From positions 1-36,775 of the forward strand of contig NZ_SEWE01000044.1 in assembly GCF_004167665.1 (NCBI RefSeq): a stretch of 36,775 nt of DNA, in the 5' to 3' direction. Origin of the DNA: Hymenobacter persicinus (GTDB lineage Bacteria; Bacteroidota; Bacteroidia; Cytophagales; Hymenobacteraceae). The position numbers and the translations under genes are program-made. Each line of letters opens with the position of its first letter. Position 1 is the first letter of the stretch. The notes beneath the pieces were generated by a model. The model ran no database searches and had not been told where the DNA came from. It worked only from the letters and a program-made list of their open reading frames with translations. This document shows, piece by piece, positions 1 to 8,075 of this stretch.

Positions 1-200
1 CCCGGGAACAGATGGGTGAGCAGATGAAGGCTAACCGCGCCAAGTACGATGCCCAGTTCAAGGAAGTGCTGACTGCCGACCAGTACGCCAAATACACCCA
101 ACTCGAAGCCAAGCACCACCGCGGCGGCATGCACCCCGGCGACGCCGGCAAGCTCAAAGCCAAGAACGGTAAAGTGAAGGTGAAGAAAACCAACGGTTAA
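1..200 (+). CDS. C-terminal fragment of a probable Spy/LTXXQ-like protein (cut by window edge)
   Basis: An open frame enters from the left edge and stops with TAA at 198-200; the true start lies outside the window. The visible residues are rich in Lys, Gln and Glu and include FKEVLTADQYAKY, which resembles the LTxxQ repeat of small periplasmic Spy/CpxP-like helical proteins common in Bacteroidota. The tail is very basic (AKNGKVKVKKTNG) and has a short His/Gly/Met patch (HHRGGMHPGD) that could bind metal, though this is only inference. A perfect 21-bp hairpin terminator follows 20 bases after the stop, so this is the last gene of its transcript. The family call rests on a short motif. Confidence 0.6.
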   Translation, partial: REQMGEQMKANRAKYDAQFKEVLTADQYAKYTQLEAKHHRGGMHPGDAGKLKAKNGKVKVKKTNG

Positions 201-220
201 CTGACCGTCCTTCTTGGCTT

Positions 221-271
221 GTACCCACAAAGGCCCCATTTCCAGCTCGGAAATGGGGCCTTTGTGGGTAC
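221..271. terminator. Strong bidirectional hairpin terminator
   Basis: A perfect 21-bp inverted repeat (221-241 with 251-271) encloses a 9-nt loop. The core is AAAGGCCCCATTT and its complement. It sits between the convergent ends of the left-edge gene and the minus-strand repeat-protein gene that stops at 308, so it can serve both. The stem is much longer than usual. Confidence 0.85.
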
Positions 272-307
272 GGATACAACCTGTTTTAGCCTACTAGGCT
301 GCCGAGT

Positions 308-2797
308 TTACTCCACCAGCAGCCGGACGCTCTGCCCGTCGCAGCGAAGCAGGTAGTAGCCCGGCATCACGCCGCGCAGGTCTACGGTCAGCCTGACGGC
401 TCCCGCGGGCACGGCCAGCGTGCGCACGGGCCGGCCCAGCGCATCCAGCAGCTGAGCCCGGCGGGCCAGACGGGCGGCGGGCAGAAGCAAGGTGGCTTTT
501 TCGCGCGCCGGGTTGGGATATAGCTCCAGCGGTACCTGGGGCGTGCTGTTGCCGGCAGCCAGCGGTCCGTTGGGCTGGTAGAGGGCAAAGTAGGCGCTGG
601 TCTTGCTCAGGTCGCCCACGCTGCTGAAGTAGCCGCCGGCCAGCACGTTGCCGTTGGGAGCCACAGCCAGCGCAATGACCGTGGCATCGAGGCCGGTACC
701 CAGGGGCTGCCAGGCCGTGCCGTCCCAGCGCATCACGCGGTTCAGCTCGGGCTGAGCCGTGGTACCGGTGAAATCCCCGCCCACGTACACATCATTGTTG
801 GCCGCCACGGCCAGGGCCCGCGCCGGCATACGGGAGCCGGTGCCCAGAGGAAGCAGGGCGCTCCCACTGTAGCGAGCCACGTAATCCGCGTCGGGGTTGC
901 CACCAGCATTCACAAAGTTGCCACCTACCAGCAGGTCCCCGTTGGGCGACAAGGCCAGGGCAAACACCCCCACGCTGACCTGCCCGCCCGAGCCCAGCGC
1001 GCCCACGCTGCTCCAGCTGCTCCCGTTGTAGCGGGCTAAATACTGCGTGCCGGCGGGACCGACCGACAGAAAGCCCCCGCCCACGTACACCCCGCCACCC
1101 GGGGCCGGCACGAGGCTGCGCACTGGTCCGCCCGCCGAGAGAGTGGGGCCGCTCAGCGTAGAGGTGATGATGCGCCAGCTGGTGCCGTTATAAACCGCCA
1201 GGTAGCCGTTGCCGCTGGCCGAAACGCCGCCGGCGTAGATGTCGCCGTTGGCTGCCACAGTGATGGCACTGGCAAAGGTGGGCGGTCCGCTAGCCAGGGC
1301 CTGCCAGGCGTTGCCATCCCAGCGGGCCGTCCAGTCGGCGTTGTTGTTACCGCCCGCGTTGTAAAAGTCCCCGGCCGCGAGAATATCGCCGTTCGGGGCC
1401 ACGGCAATGCTGTTCACGGCCCCGTTCAGCCCGGGCCCCAGCGCCACCCAGCGGCGCCCGTTCCAACGAGCAATGCCGCTGATGGCGGGGTCGCCCTCGG
1501 CGTTTACAAAGTCGCCGCCGGCCAGTAGGTCGCCATTGGCCGCCACAGCTACTGCCCGCACGATAAAGCCAAAGCCATGCTGGCGCCGGTCGGCCAGCGT
1601 TTCCCAGGTCGTACCCGACCAACGCCGCAGGTGCTCGGTGCTGTCGTCGCCGCCGGTGCGCTGACCGCCCGCCAGCAGACGGCCCGAGGCGTCCACGGCC
1701 AGGGCCAGCGTCCGGACTCCGGCTGCCGGGCCATAGGCCTGCCAGGCGCTGCCGTCCCAGCGGGCTACGTAGTCGGCATCAGCATTGCCCCCGGCGTTAA
1801 TAAAATCTCCGCCCGCAGCCAGCTGCCCCCCGGGCAACACGGCCAGGGATGCGACGCTGTTGGAGAGGCCGGCGCCGTAGCCCTGCCACGCCGTTCCATC
1901 CCAGCGAGCCAAGTAGGAACTGGCCGTAGTGCCGCCGGCGCGGGTGAAGGCGCCGCCGGCTACCAGTTGTCCATCCGGCAGCACGGTCAACGCCAGCACG
2001 TCGCCGTTGAGGCCCGTGCCGTAGGCCTGCCAAGCGGTACCATCCCAGCGGGCCACCCGGTCGGCGGCGGTGTTGCCCCCGGCATCCGAAAAGCTGCCGC
2101 CAGCCACCACATCCCCGTTGGGCAGTACGGCCAGGGCATACACGGTGCTCACGACGCTGGTGATGCCGGGCCCCAACGTACTCCAGCTCGTGCCGTTCCA
2201 ACGGGCTACCCGGTCGGCGAAGGACAGGCCGGCCAGGTCCTGGAAGTTGCCCCCAACGAGCAAATCCCCGTTGGGCGCCACAGCTAGGGAGCTGACTATA
2301 CCGCTGGGTACGCCGTTGCCGAAGCCGCGCCAAGCGGTGCCATCCCAGCGGGCCAGAGCCCGCACGGTGGCCACCGTCCCGATGGCGCTGAAGTCGCCAC
2401 CCACCACCACGTCGCCGTTGGGCATTATCACAATAGCGCGGATAGTGCCGTTCATTCCCGCTCCTACCCCGTGCCAGGCCGTGCCGTCCCAGCGAGCCAG
2501 CCGGTCCGCCGTGGGGTCGCCGCCGGCGTCGAGAAAGTCGCCGCCCACGAACACGTCCCCGTTGGGTGCCACGGCCATGGCGCGCACATTGCTCGGAATA
2601 TTGGGAAAGCCGAAGCCGTCGGCCCAGCGGTTGTCATCCGGGCCGGTGGGCTGCCGGACGGCCTGGTCCAGGGGGCCGTTCTGGGCCCAGGCGGGCAGTG
2701 CCGTAACCAGCATCAGCAGCGCCAGCGCAATCTGAGTGGCCCGGAGCCGGGAAAGCGTTTTAGTCAACAATCGTGGTAGAGTAAAAATGGAATGCAT
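308..2797 (-). CDS. Secreted 14-repeat propeller-like protein with T9SS sorting domain
   Basis: This encodes 829 aa if translation starts at the ATG at 2797, which is followed by a basic stretch, a hydrophobic core and an ALPAWAQ cleavage region; the frame is open 26 codons further upstream, but that extension spoils the signal peptide. Residues ~50-745 hold 14 repeats of about 50 aa, each pairing a V-x-VGGDFxxAGG segment with an ARWDGTAW segment. Fourteen fits two seven-bladed beta-propellers, though the fold is inferred. The last ~75 residues (LELYPNPAREK ... GYYLLRCDGQSVRLLVE) match a type A T9SS C-terminal sorting domain, so the protein is expected to cross the outer membrane and be surface-attached or released. 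Repeats 7 and 10 are shorter and degenerate. The function is unknown; adhesion or carbohydrate binding is possible. It is transcribed divergently from the RCC1-repeat gene. Confidence 0.85.
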   Translation of the reverse strand: MHSIFTLPRLLTKTLSRLRATQIALALLMLVTALPAWAQNGPLDQAVRQPTGPDDNRWADGFGFPNIPSNVRAMAVAPNGDVFVGGDFLDAGGDPTADRLARWDGTAWHGVGAGMNGTIRAIVIMPNGDVVVGGDFSAIGTVATVRALARWDGTAWRGFGNGVPSGIVSSLAVAPNGDLLVGGNFQDLAGLSFADRVARWNGTSWSTLGPGITSVVSTVYALAVLPNGDVVAGGSFSDAGGNTAADRVARWDGTAWQAYGTGLNGDVLALTVLPDGQLVAGGAFTRAGGTTASSYLARWDGTAWQGYGAGLSNSVASLAVLPGGQLAAGGDFINAGGNADADYVARWDGSAWQAYGPAAGVRTLALAVDASGRLLAGGQRTGGDDSTEHLRRWSGTTWETLADRRQHGFGFIVRAVAVAANGDLLAGGDFVNAEGDPAISGIARWNGRRWVALGPGLNGAVNSIAVAPNGDILAAGDFYNAGGNNNADWTARWDGNAWQALASGPPTFASAITVAANGDIYAGGVSASGNGYLAVYNGTSWRIITSTLSGPTLSAGGPVRSLVPAPGGGVYVGGGFLSVGPAGTQYLARYNGSSWSSVGALGSGGQVSVGVFALALSPNGDLLVGGNFVNAGGNPDADYVARYSGSALLPLGTGSRMPARALAVAANNDVYVGGDFTGTTAQPELNRVMRWDGTAWQPLGTGLDATVIALAVAPNGNVLAGGYFSSVGDLSKTSAYFALYQPNGPLAAGNSTPQVPLELYPNPAREKATLLLPAARLARRAQLLDALGRPVRTLAVPAGAVRLTVDLRGVMPGYYLLRCDGQSVRLLVE

Positions 2798-3146
2798 AAT
2801 GCGAGAAATGGTGAAAACAAAGGCAGCAGGATGGGATGGCGTTAGGCAAAAAGTTAACCGCAACAGTTCCAGCACAGAATACAGTGCCCTTGCATCGAAA
2901 GGGTTGTCCTTGCGAAGATACTGACTTGACCATTAGCTATTGCTGATACTGTTGTCGTCGCGCGCTGGCATCGTGAGGGCGCCTATCCTGTTGATTTCAA
3001 TTGGGATGGCACGAAAGCCACAATAGTGCTAGTAGATGTAGATACCTACCCATTAGCTTTGTAAGCTTGGCCGCTTACCAAGCGGCCTTACGCGGGCTCA
3101 TTATACTCCTCACAGGTAAGAAGCGACTTGTCCTTAAGCTCTACTT
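2798..3146. other. Divergent intergenic region (349 bp) between two repeat-protein genes
   Basis: No complete gene is visible. A plus-strand stretch at 2930-3061, ending in TAA at 3062-3064, is open for 44 codons and reads like protein (VARWHREGAYPVDFNWDG...), but it has no usable start and may be a gene remnant or chance. A -7 promoter match lies at 3054-3061. A hairpin GGCCGCTT/AAGCGGCC lies at 3069-3087 with an ACC loop. Confidence 0.5.
3054..3061 (+). promoter_or_regulatory. Bacteroidota -7 element (TAGCTTTG) upstream of the RCC1-repeat gene
   Basis: A perfect TAnnTTTG match lies about 85 bases before the start at 3147. No clear -33 TTG partner is visible. The 5' leader would contain the hairpin at 3069-3087. 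A second near-match, TACTTATG at 3142-3149, overlaps the annotated start codon and could give a leaderless message beginning near the in-frame ATG at 3156. Confidence 0.4.
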
Positions 3147-5879
3147 ATGCAAGTAATGTTATCATTTTGGGCGACGCTGCTGCGTGGATTACTGATAAGC
3201 TCTCTACTTGTACTAAGCAGCCGGGACGCGGTCCAAGCGCAGGCCTTGCACTCCGCCATAATTCAGGCAGACGGCACGCTCCTGACCTGGGGGCAGAACA
3301 CTTTCGGCCAGTTGGGTGATGGGACCACTGCGGATAAAGTAACTCCCACAAAGATTGGCGCAGCTACAATCTGGCGGTACGTCAGTACCGGAAGTCAGCA
3401 TACCCTGGCAGTACGCACGGATGGTACCTTATGGGCTTGGGGAAATAACAGCAACGGCCAATTAGGCATTGGCTCGACGGCTCAGCAGATCAGTCCTGTG
3501 CAAGTTGGAACAGACACAAACTGGCAGAGCATTAGCGCGGGACAATACCACTCCCTGGCCGTGCGTACTGACGGCACGCTCTGGACATGGGGGGAGGATA
3601 CCAGGAGCCCACAACAGATAGGCACAGCCACAAACTGGCAGAGTGTTAGTGCCGGAACTCAGTACGCCATGGCTGTACGCACCGATGGTACCCTGTGGGC
3701 CTGGGGCAGCAATGCCTATGGGCAGCTGGGTCTTGGCTCAACGTCCGAACAGACTACTCCTGCACAGGTCGGCTCTGATACAAACTGGCAAAGCGTTAGC
3801 GCCGGGCAGGCCCACACCGTGGCCGTACGCACTGATGGAACGCTATGGGCCTGGGGCGACAACACCTATGGGCAGCTGGGCCTTGGCACTACTGTAGTTC
3901 AGCAGACCAGCCCTCTACAGGTTGGGGCGGGCACTAATTGGCAAAGTGTTAGTGCCGGGCAGTCTCACTCCTTGGCGCTACGCACCGATGGTACGCTTTG
4001 GGCTTGGGGCTACAATATTTACGGCCAATTAGGTATTAGCTCGAGGACTCGGCAGAGCAGCCCAGTACAGGTTGGTACGGATACAAATTGGCGTAGCGTC
4101 AGCGCAAGGGCTGAACACACGGTGGCGGTACGCACCGACGGCTCCGTTTGGGCCTGGGGCAACAACTCTTACGGGCAAGTGGGGAGCAGCAGCTTATTGC
4201 CCTATTTGAATCCGATGCCGCTACAAGTCAGCCCGTTTACTAACTGGCAAAGCATCAGTTCGGGGGGCCACCCCTTCTATAACCATACCATGGCCATCCG
4301 TAGCGATGGTACGCTCTGGGCTTGGGGCGCCAATAACTTTGGCCAACTGGGTATTGGAACTGCTGTAACGCAGCAGTTCCGTCCAATGCAGGTCGGTATC
4401 CTCAGCTTATGGAAGAGCGTCAGCACCGGTTACAACCATACAATGGCCGTGCGCACAGATGGTACCCTGTGGGCCTGGGGGAATAACGGCAATGGACAGT
4501 TGGGTATTGGCTCTACTACCCAGCAGGCCAGCCCCGTGCAGGTCGGTACGGAAGCAGATTGGCAGAGCGTCAGTGCCGGACAGTTCTTTACGGTTGCCCT
4601 GCGCACTAACGGGACGCTCTGGGTATGGGGCAGTAACATTTTTGGTCAGCTGGGTCTAGGACCTGGTTTTGACTCAACGCAACCAACCAGTCCTGTACAA
4701 GTCGGCCGCTCCACGTGGAAAAGCGCCAGTGCCGGCTACAACCACATTGTGGCCCTCGGTACCGACGGTACCCTGTGGACCTGGGGCGCTAACAGCAGCG
4801 GCCAACTGGGCATCGGATCCTTAACACGGCAGACCACCCCCGTACAGGTTGGGTCGGGCACCAACTGGCAGAGCATTAGCGCCGGGCAGTATTACACGTT
4901 AGCGCTACGTACGGATGGTACCCTGTGGGCGTGGGGTGACAACAGCTTCGGCCAGCTGGGTGTTACCTCTATCAACCGCAAGACGAGTCCCACACAGGTG
5001 GGCACGGCCACGACGTGGCAGAGCTTCAGTACTGGAAGATCCCATTCCGTAGGCATGCGCACAGATGGCACGCTGTGGGCCTGGGGCGCGAATAGCAGCG
5101 GCCAGCTAGGTAACGGCTCCACCATTCAGCAATACAGCCCTGTGCAGGTTGGCTCTGACACAAACTGGCAGAGTGCCAGCCCCGGAGAAAAGCACACCGC
5201 CGCTCTACGTGCTGATGGGACCCTATGGGCCTGGGGATACGACGACGAAAGCCAACTCTCTATCCCTTCTTTCAGTGCGGAGCCGTTGCTGCTACTCAGC
5301 AGCACCAACGCGCCTCTACCAGTGGAACTAGTACGCTTCACGGCTACAGCCGCGGGGGCCGGCACGGTACAGTTGCGCTGGACCACAGCGCAGGAATCAA
5401 ACAACGCCGGGTTTGCTGTAGAACGTAGTAGTGATGGGATACACTTCGATGCTATTGGCTGGGTTGATGGCAGTGGCACAAGCTCTCACGGACACGAGTA
5501 CTCCTTCCGCGACACCCAATTGCCCCAGGGAGCCTTAACACTCTACTACCACTTGGTCCAGCACGACCAAGACGGAACCAATGCCACCTCCCAAGTACGC
5601 ATAGTGGTGCCTAGGCAGGTGTCAGGTTTGCACTTGGAAGTTTGGCCCACACGCTTCAGTGCTGAGGGTGTGCAGCTTTACATCCAAGCAGGTCAGTATG
5701 GCCTAGCCACCGTGCACCTGCTCGACGCCATTGGCCGTGTATGCTGCCAGCGTGAAGTAATGCTGGATGGTTCTGTTACGTTAGCGCTGCCTGAAATGGC
5801 TGCCTTACCTGCCGGTGTGTACTTGTTGCGAGTACAACAGGGCCGCTACCATGTCATTACCAAGCTTGTACGCGAATAG
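3147..5879 (+). CDS. Secreted RCC1-repeat (double propeller) protein with T9SS sorting domain
   Basis: This encodes 910 aa. The N-terminus (MQVMLSFWATLLRGLLISS ... AVQAQ) is a signal peptide; an alternative in-frame start is the ATG at 3156. Residues ~30-715 carry 14 RCC1-type repeats with the signature LWAWGxNxxGQLGxG followed by SPVQVG, NWQSVSAGxxH and AVRTDGT. RCC1 propellers have seven blades, so 14 repeats suggest two propellers. Blade 3 (LWTWGEDTRSPQQIG) lacks the GQLG strand, and blade 14 is degenerate. A domain starting LPVELVRFTA at ~residue 724 is common just before T9SS tails. The final ~80 residues (EVWPTRFS ... LPAGVYLLRV ... KLVRE) match a type A sorting domain. The predicted location is the cell surface or medium; ligand unknown. 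By eye the codon use looks less GC-rich than in neighbours, which may reflect repeat shuffling or transfer. Confidence 0.9.
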   Translation: MQVMLSFWATLLRGLLISSLLVLSSRDAVQAQALHSAIIQADGTLLTWGQNTFGQLGDGTTADKVTPTKIGAATIWRYVSTGSQHTLAVRTDGTLWAWGNNSNGQLGIGSTAQQISPVQVGTDTNWQSISAGQYHSLAVRTDGTLWTWGEDTRSPQQIGTATNWQSVSAGTQYAMAVRTDGTLWAWGSNAYGQLGLGSTSEQTTPAQVGSDTNWQSVSAGQAHTVAVRTDGTLWAWGDNTYGQLGLGTTVVQQTSPLQVGAGTNWQSVSAGQSHSLALRTDGTLWAWGYNIYGQLGISSRTRQSSPVQVGTDTNWRSVSARAEHTVAVRTDGSVWAWGNNSYGQVGSSSLLPYLNPMPLQVSPFTNWQSISSGGHPFYNHTMAIRSDGTLWAWGANNFGQLGIGTAVTQQFRPMQVGILSLWKSVSTGYNHTMAVRTDGTLWAWGNNGNGQLGIGSTTQQASPVQVGTEADWQSVSAGQFFTVALRTNGTLWVWGSNIFGQLGLGPGFDSTQPTSPVQVGRSTWKSASAGYNHIVALGTDGTLWTWGANSSGQLGIGSLTRQTTPVQVGSGTNWQSISAGQYYTLALRTDGTLWAWGDNSFGQLGVTSINRKTSPTQVGTATTWQSFSTGRSHSVGMRTDGTLWAWGANSSGQLGNGSTIQQYSPVQVGSDTNWQSASPGEKHTAALRADGTLWAWGYDDESQLSIPSFSAEPLLLLSSTNAPLPVELVRFTATAAGAGTVQLRWTTAQESNNAGFAVERSSDGIHFDAIGWVDGSGTSSHGHEYSFRDTQLPQGALTLYYHLVQHDQDGTNATSQVRIVVPRQVSGLHLEVWPTRFSAEGVQLYIQAGQYGLATVHLLDAIGRVCCQREVMLDGSVTLALPEMAALPAGVYLLRVQQGRYHVITKLVRE

Positions 5880-6082
5880 GTGTAATCGGCTTCAGCTTGC
5901 AACGTGTACTCCTGATAGAATAGCCGTTGTTAGTTACAAAACGATACCAATGTGACGTACTACTCTAAACACGTATCATGGCATGGTAAAGCAGTTGCGA
6001 GTTAACCATGCGGTTACGACCACTAGCCGGAGATGTACATGCTAACAAATTCTACTACCAGAAAGACCTGCACAAATAAAAA

Positions 6083-6112
6083 CCCCGTTTGCAGCTAGCA
6101 AACGGGGATTTT
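6083..6112. terminator. Hairpin terminator after the tRNA-Ser unit
   Basis: CCCCGTTTGC (6083-6092) pairs with GCAAACGGGG (6098-6107) around an AGCTA loop. On the minus strand the hairpin is followed by TTTTTATTT, which suits termination of the tRNA transcript. On the plus strand it is followed by ATTTT, so it may also stop read-through from the RCC1 gene. Confidence 0.8.
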
Positions 6113-6114
6113 CG

Positions 6115-6199
6115 TAGAGAGCGAGGGATTCGAACCCCCGGAGGTTTAACCCTCAACGGTTTTCAAGACCGCCGCAATCGACCACTCTGCCAGCTCTCT
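6115..6199 (-). tRNA. tRNA-Ser(UGA)
   Basis: The reverse strand folds as a class II tRNA. Acceptor arms AGAGAGC (5' end at 6199) and GCTCTCT pair, the anticodon loop is CTTGAAA (anticodon TGA), there is a long variable arm, and the T loop is TTCGAAT. CCA is not encoded. It lies about 60 bp downstream of tRNA-Ser(CGA) in the same orientation, followed directly by a terminator. Confidence 0.93.
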
Positions 6200-6260
6200 G
6201 GCAATACTCGCGGGAGGAGGTAAAAAACAGGCTTCTCCCCGCGAAAGAAGAAGCCTGTAG

Positions 6261-6347
6261 TAGAGAGGGGGGGATTCGAACCCCCGATACCCTTGCGAGT
6301 ATAACGGATTTCGAATCCGTCGCATTCGACCACTCTGCCACCTCTCT
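6261..6347 (-). tRNA. tRNA-Ser(CGA)
   Basis: The reverse strand folds as a class II tRNA with acceptor AGAGAGG/CCTCTCT, anticodon loop TTCGAAA (anticodon CGA), an extended variable arm and T loop TTCGAAT. CCA is not encoded. A perfect TAnnTTTG promoter element lies about 30 bp upstream on the same strand. It forms a two-tRNA unit with tRNA-Ser(UGA). Confidence 0.93.
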
Positions 6348-6377
6348 AAAGGTCCCCAATGAGTGGTTTAGGGACGG

Positions 6378-6385
6378 CAAAAGTA
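6378..6385 (-). promoter_or_regulatory. Bacteroidota -7 element (TACTTTTG) for the tRNA-Ser pair
   Basis: CAAAAGTA on the plus strand reads TACTTTTG on the minus strand, a perfect TAnnTTTG. A TTG lies 17 bases upstream, near the expected -33 spacing. The distance to the first tRNA base (6347) is about 30 nt. Confidence 0.7.
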
Positions 6386-6499
6386 GCAGGCCTTTTCGCG
6401 CGGCGCAAGCCGACGGCCGCAAATTTTTCAACTTTTTGCGCCTTTCTTCTTCCCGTTGGCCTGCTGACCGAGCCTTTCCAGGCCGTTACGGCTTCACGC

Positions 6500-7450
6500 T
6501 TACGCCCTTACCGACTTTTTCAGCCGGCCCGTCACGGCATCGATGCTCACGTTGACCTCGAAGCCCAGAATCAGGGTCATGCACACGAAGTCGAGCCAGA
6601 CCATGAAGCCCACCAGGGCCCCGATAGAGCCGTAAAAGTGGTTGTAGGAGTCGAAAATCTTGACGTAGAGAATAAACAGGGCCGAAACCAGGAAGATCAG
6701 CAAGGTGGCCACGATGGCGCCGGCCGACACGAAGGGCCACTTGTCGTGCACGGGGGGCACGTAGTAGTAAATCAGGCAGGTGGTGAGCAGAAACAGGCCG
6801 ACCACCGAGCCGTACTTGAGCAGGCTGATCAGCTGGGCCGTGAGGGTCTCGGGCACGATTTCGTAGTACACCAGCGCGTCGATGATGTAAGTACCGAAGA
6901 AGATGCCGGCAATGGCAAACAGCAGCACCAACGACAGCACGATGGTGAGCACCGTGGCAATAACGCGCTTGCGCAGGTAGGTGCGGTGCTTAAACCAAGG
7001 GTACTTCTTCTCGAAGGCGTCGAGCAGGGCCATGATGCCGTTGGAGCTCAGCACCAGGGCCGTGCCGAAACCAAACGAGAGCAGCCCGCCGTGGGGAATG
7101 TTGACGATGTCCTCGATGGTGGTGGCCGTGGCCGCGTACAGCTCCTTGGGCATCAGGTCGCCGAGAAACTGCAGGATGTCCACATTCAGGTTGGGCACCG
7201 GAATGTAGGGAATCAGGGTAAAGAGAAAGATAATGGTCGGGAACAGCGCCACCGTCAGGTTGAAAGACATGTAGCTGGCCCGCTTGGTGATGCTGTCAAG
7301 CTTGAGCTCCTGAATCATGCGGTCCACCACGTCGTAAACCGAGGCCCGGCCGCCGGCAAAGCGCAGCTGCTTGAGCCACACGATGAACTTGCGGTAAGAG
7401 CGCCGGCGGCGCACATCGGGCAGATGGTAGCGGCGAACGGGCAGGTGCAT
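6500..7450 (-). CDS. YihY/BrkB-family inner-membrane protein
   Basis: This encodes 316 aa starting at ATG 7450. Six hydrophobic segments can be seen, near residues 65-88, 118-142, 163-190, 212-232, 240-262 and 274-300, which is the usual topology of the YihY/BrkB family (once misnamed RNase BN). The family pattern TKRASYMSFNLTVALFPTII is present after a cytoplasmic N-terminus, as is the conserved YGSIGALVGFMVWLDF near the C-terminus. The molecular function is not settled for the family; an exporter or envelope role is often suggested. The gene ends a minus-strand cluster of mltG, thioesterase and this gene with only 41 bp between it and the thioesterase, so co-transcription is likely. Confidence 0.9.
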   Translation of the reverse strand: MHLPVRRYHLPDVRRRRSYRKFIVWLKQLRFAGGRASVYDVVDRMIQELKLDSITKRASYMSFNLTVALFPTIIFLFTLIPYIPVPNLNVDILQFLGDLMPKELYAATATTIEDIVNIPHGGLLSFGFGTALVLSSNGIMALLDAFEKKYPWFKHRTYLRKRVIATVLTIVLSLVLLFAIAGIFFGTYIIDALVYYEIVPETLTAQLISLLKYGSVVGLFLLTTCLIYYYVPPVHDKWPFVSAGAIVATLLIFLVSALFILYVKIFDSYNHFYGSIGALVGFMVWLDFVCMTLILGFEVNVSIDAVTGRLKKSVRA

Positions 7451-7491
7451 GGTCAGATGGTACGTGAAATCAGTTGTCAGGGCGTGCCCCG

Positions 7492-7992
7492 CTACTCGTT
7501 GCCCTTAATAAACGCCGCCGGGGCCGGCGAGTCGGCGGGCAGCTTCGGAGCCGGCGGCGTAAGTGGGCTGGTCAGCTCCTCCTCGGAAAAGTACGGGGCC
7601 AGCTTGGCCTGGATGTCGGCCGGAATCGGGACTGGGCGGCCGGTGGCGGTATTGACGAACACCATCAGCGTGTGGCCTTCGGTAAGCAGTTCCCGGGCCT
7701 CGTTGTAGATTTCATACTCAAACAGCACCCGGGAACCCTCGGCGGGCTGCTTGAGCAGCAGGCGCACGGTGAGCAGGTCGTCGTAGCGGGCGGGGCGGCG
7801 GAAGCGGGTCCGGATTTCGCCCACCGGCATGCCCACGCCGTCGGCCTCCAGGTCTTTGTAGCGGATGCCGAGCTGGCGGAACGCCTCGGTGCGGGCCACT
7901 TCAAAAAAGGCCGCGTAGTTGCCGTGGTAGACGTAGCCCATCTGGTCGGTTTCGGCGTAGCGGACCCGGATTTGCGTGTCGTGGGAGTACAT
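7492..7992 (-). CDS. YbgC-like hotdog acyl-CoA thioesterase
   Basis: This encodes 166 aa starting at ATG 7992. The N-terminal RVRYAETDQMGYVYHGNYA is the signature of the 4-hydroxybenzoyl-CoA/YbgC thioesterase family; D16 fits the catalytic Asp, and H23-G24-N25-Y26 is the conserved HxNY-type segment. The hotdog domain covers roughly residues 1-130. The rest is an unusual Pro/Ala-rich tail (TPPAPKLPADSPAPAAF) absent from the core family. Likely substrates are short or medium acyl-CoA thioesters; YbgC of proteobacteria is linked to the Tol-Pal envelope system, but no tol gene is nearby. It sits 41 bp upstream of the YihY gene and about 80 bp downstream of mltG, with a large inverted repeat in that gap. 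Confidence 0.9.
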   Translation of the reverse strand: MYSHDTQIRVRYAETDQMGYVYHGNYAAFFEVARTEAFRQLGIRYKDLEADGVGMPVGEIRTRFRRPARYDDLLTVRLLLKQPAEGSRVLFEYEIYNEARELLTEGHTLMVFVNTATGRPVPIPADIQAKLAPYFSEEELTSPLTPPAPKLPADSPAPAAFIKGNE

Positions 7993-8004
7993 TTCTGGTT
8001 GTTT

Positions 8005-8075
8005 GTTGTTCGTTGTCAGTTGTTAGTTATTGGTTGCCGACTGTCAGAACAAACTGACAACTGACAACGAACAAC
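8005..8075. repeat. 19-bp perfect inverted repeat between mltG and the thioesterase gene
   Basis: GTTGTTCGTTGTCAGTTGT (8005-8023) is perfectly complementary to 8057-8075. The stem extends five more base pairs inward with one T-G wobble (24 bp in all), leaving a 23-nt loop. The sequence is built from GTTGTCAGTTG-like words. It ends at the mltG stop codon, so it lies at the mltG 3' end and may act as an attenuator or a dispersed repeat. Confidence 0.75.

Noticed and set aside
308..2797. Repetitive minus-strand DNA considered as a CRISPR-like or tandem-repeat array
   Set aside because: The periodicity is protein-level (about 150 bp per repeat, in frame, degenerate); there are no short identical repeats with unique spacers.
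3061..3091. Hairpin GGCCGCTT/AAGCGGCC considered as a terminator
   Set aside because: No T tract on either strand; it sits in the likely leader of the RCC1 gene.
6359..7708. 449-codon plus-strand frame opposite the YihY gene
   Set aside because: Low-complexity Gln/His/Val/Gly-rich translation typical of antisense frames in GC-rich coding DNA; the opposite strand encodes a clear membrane protein.
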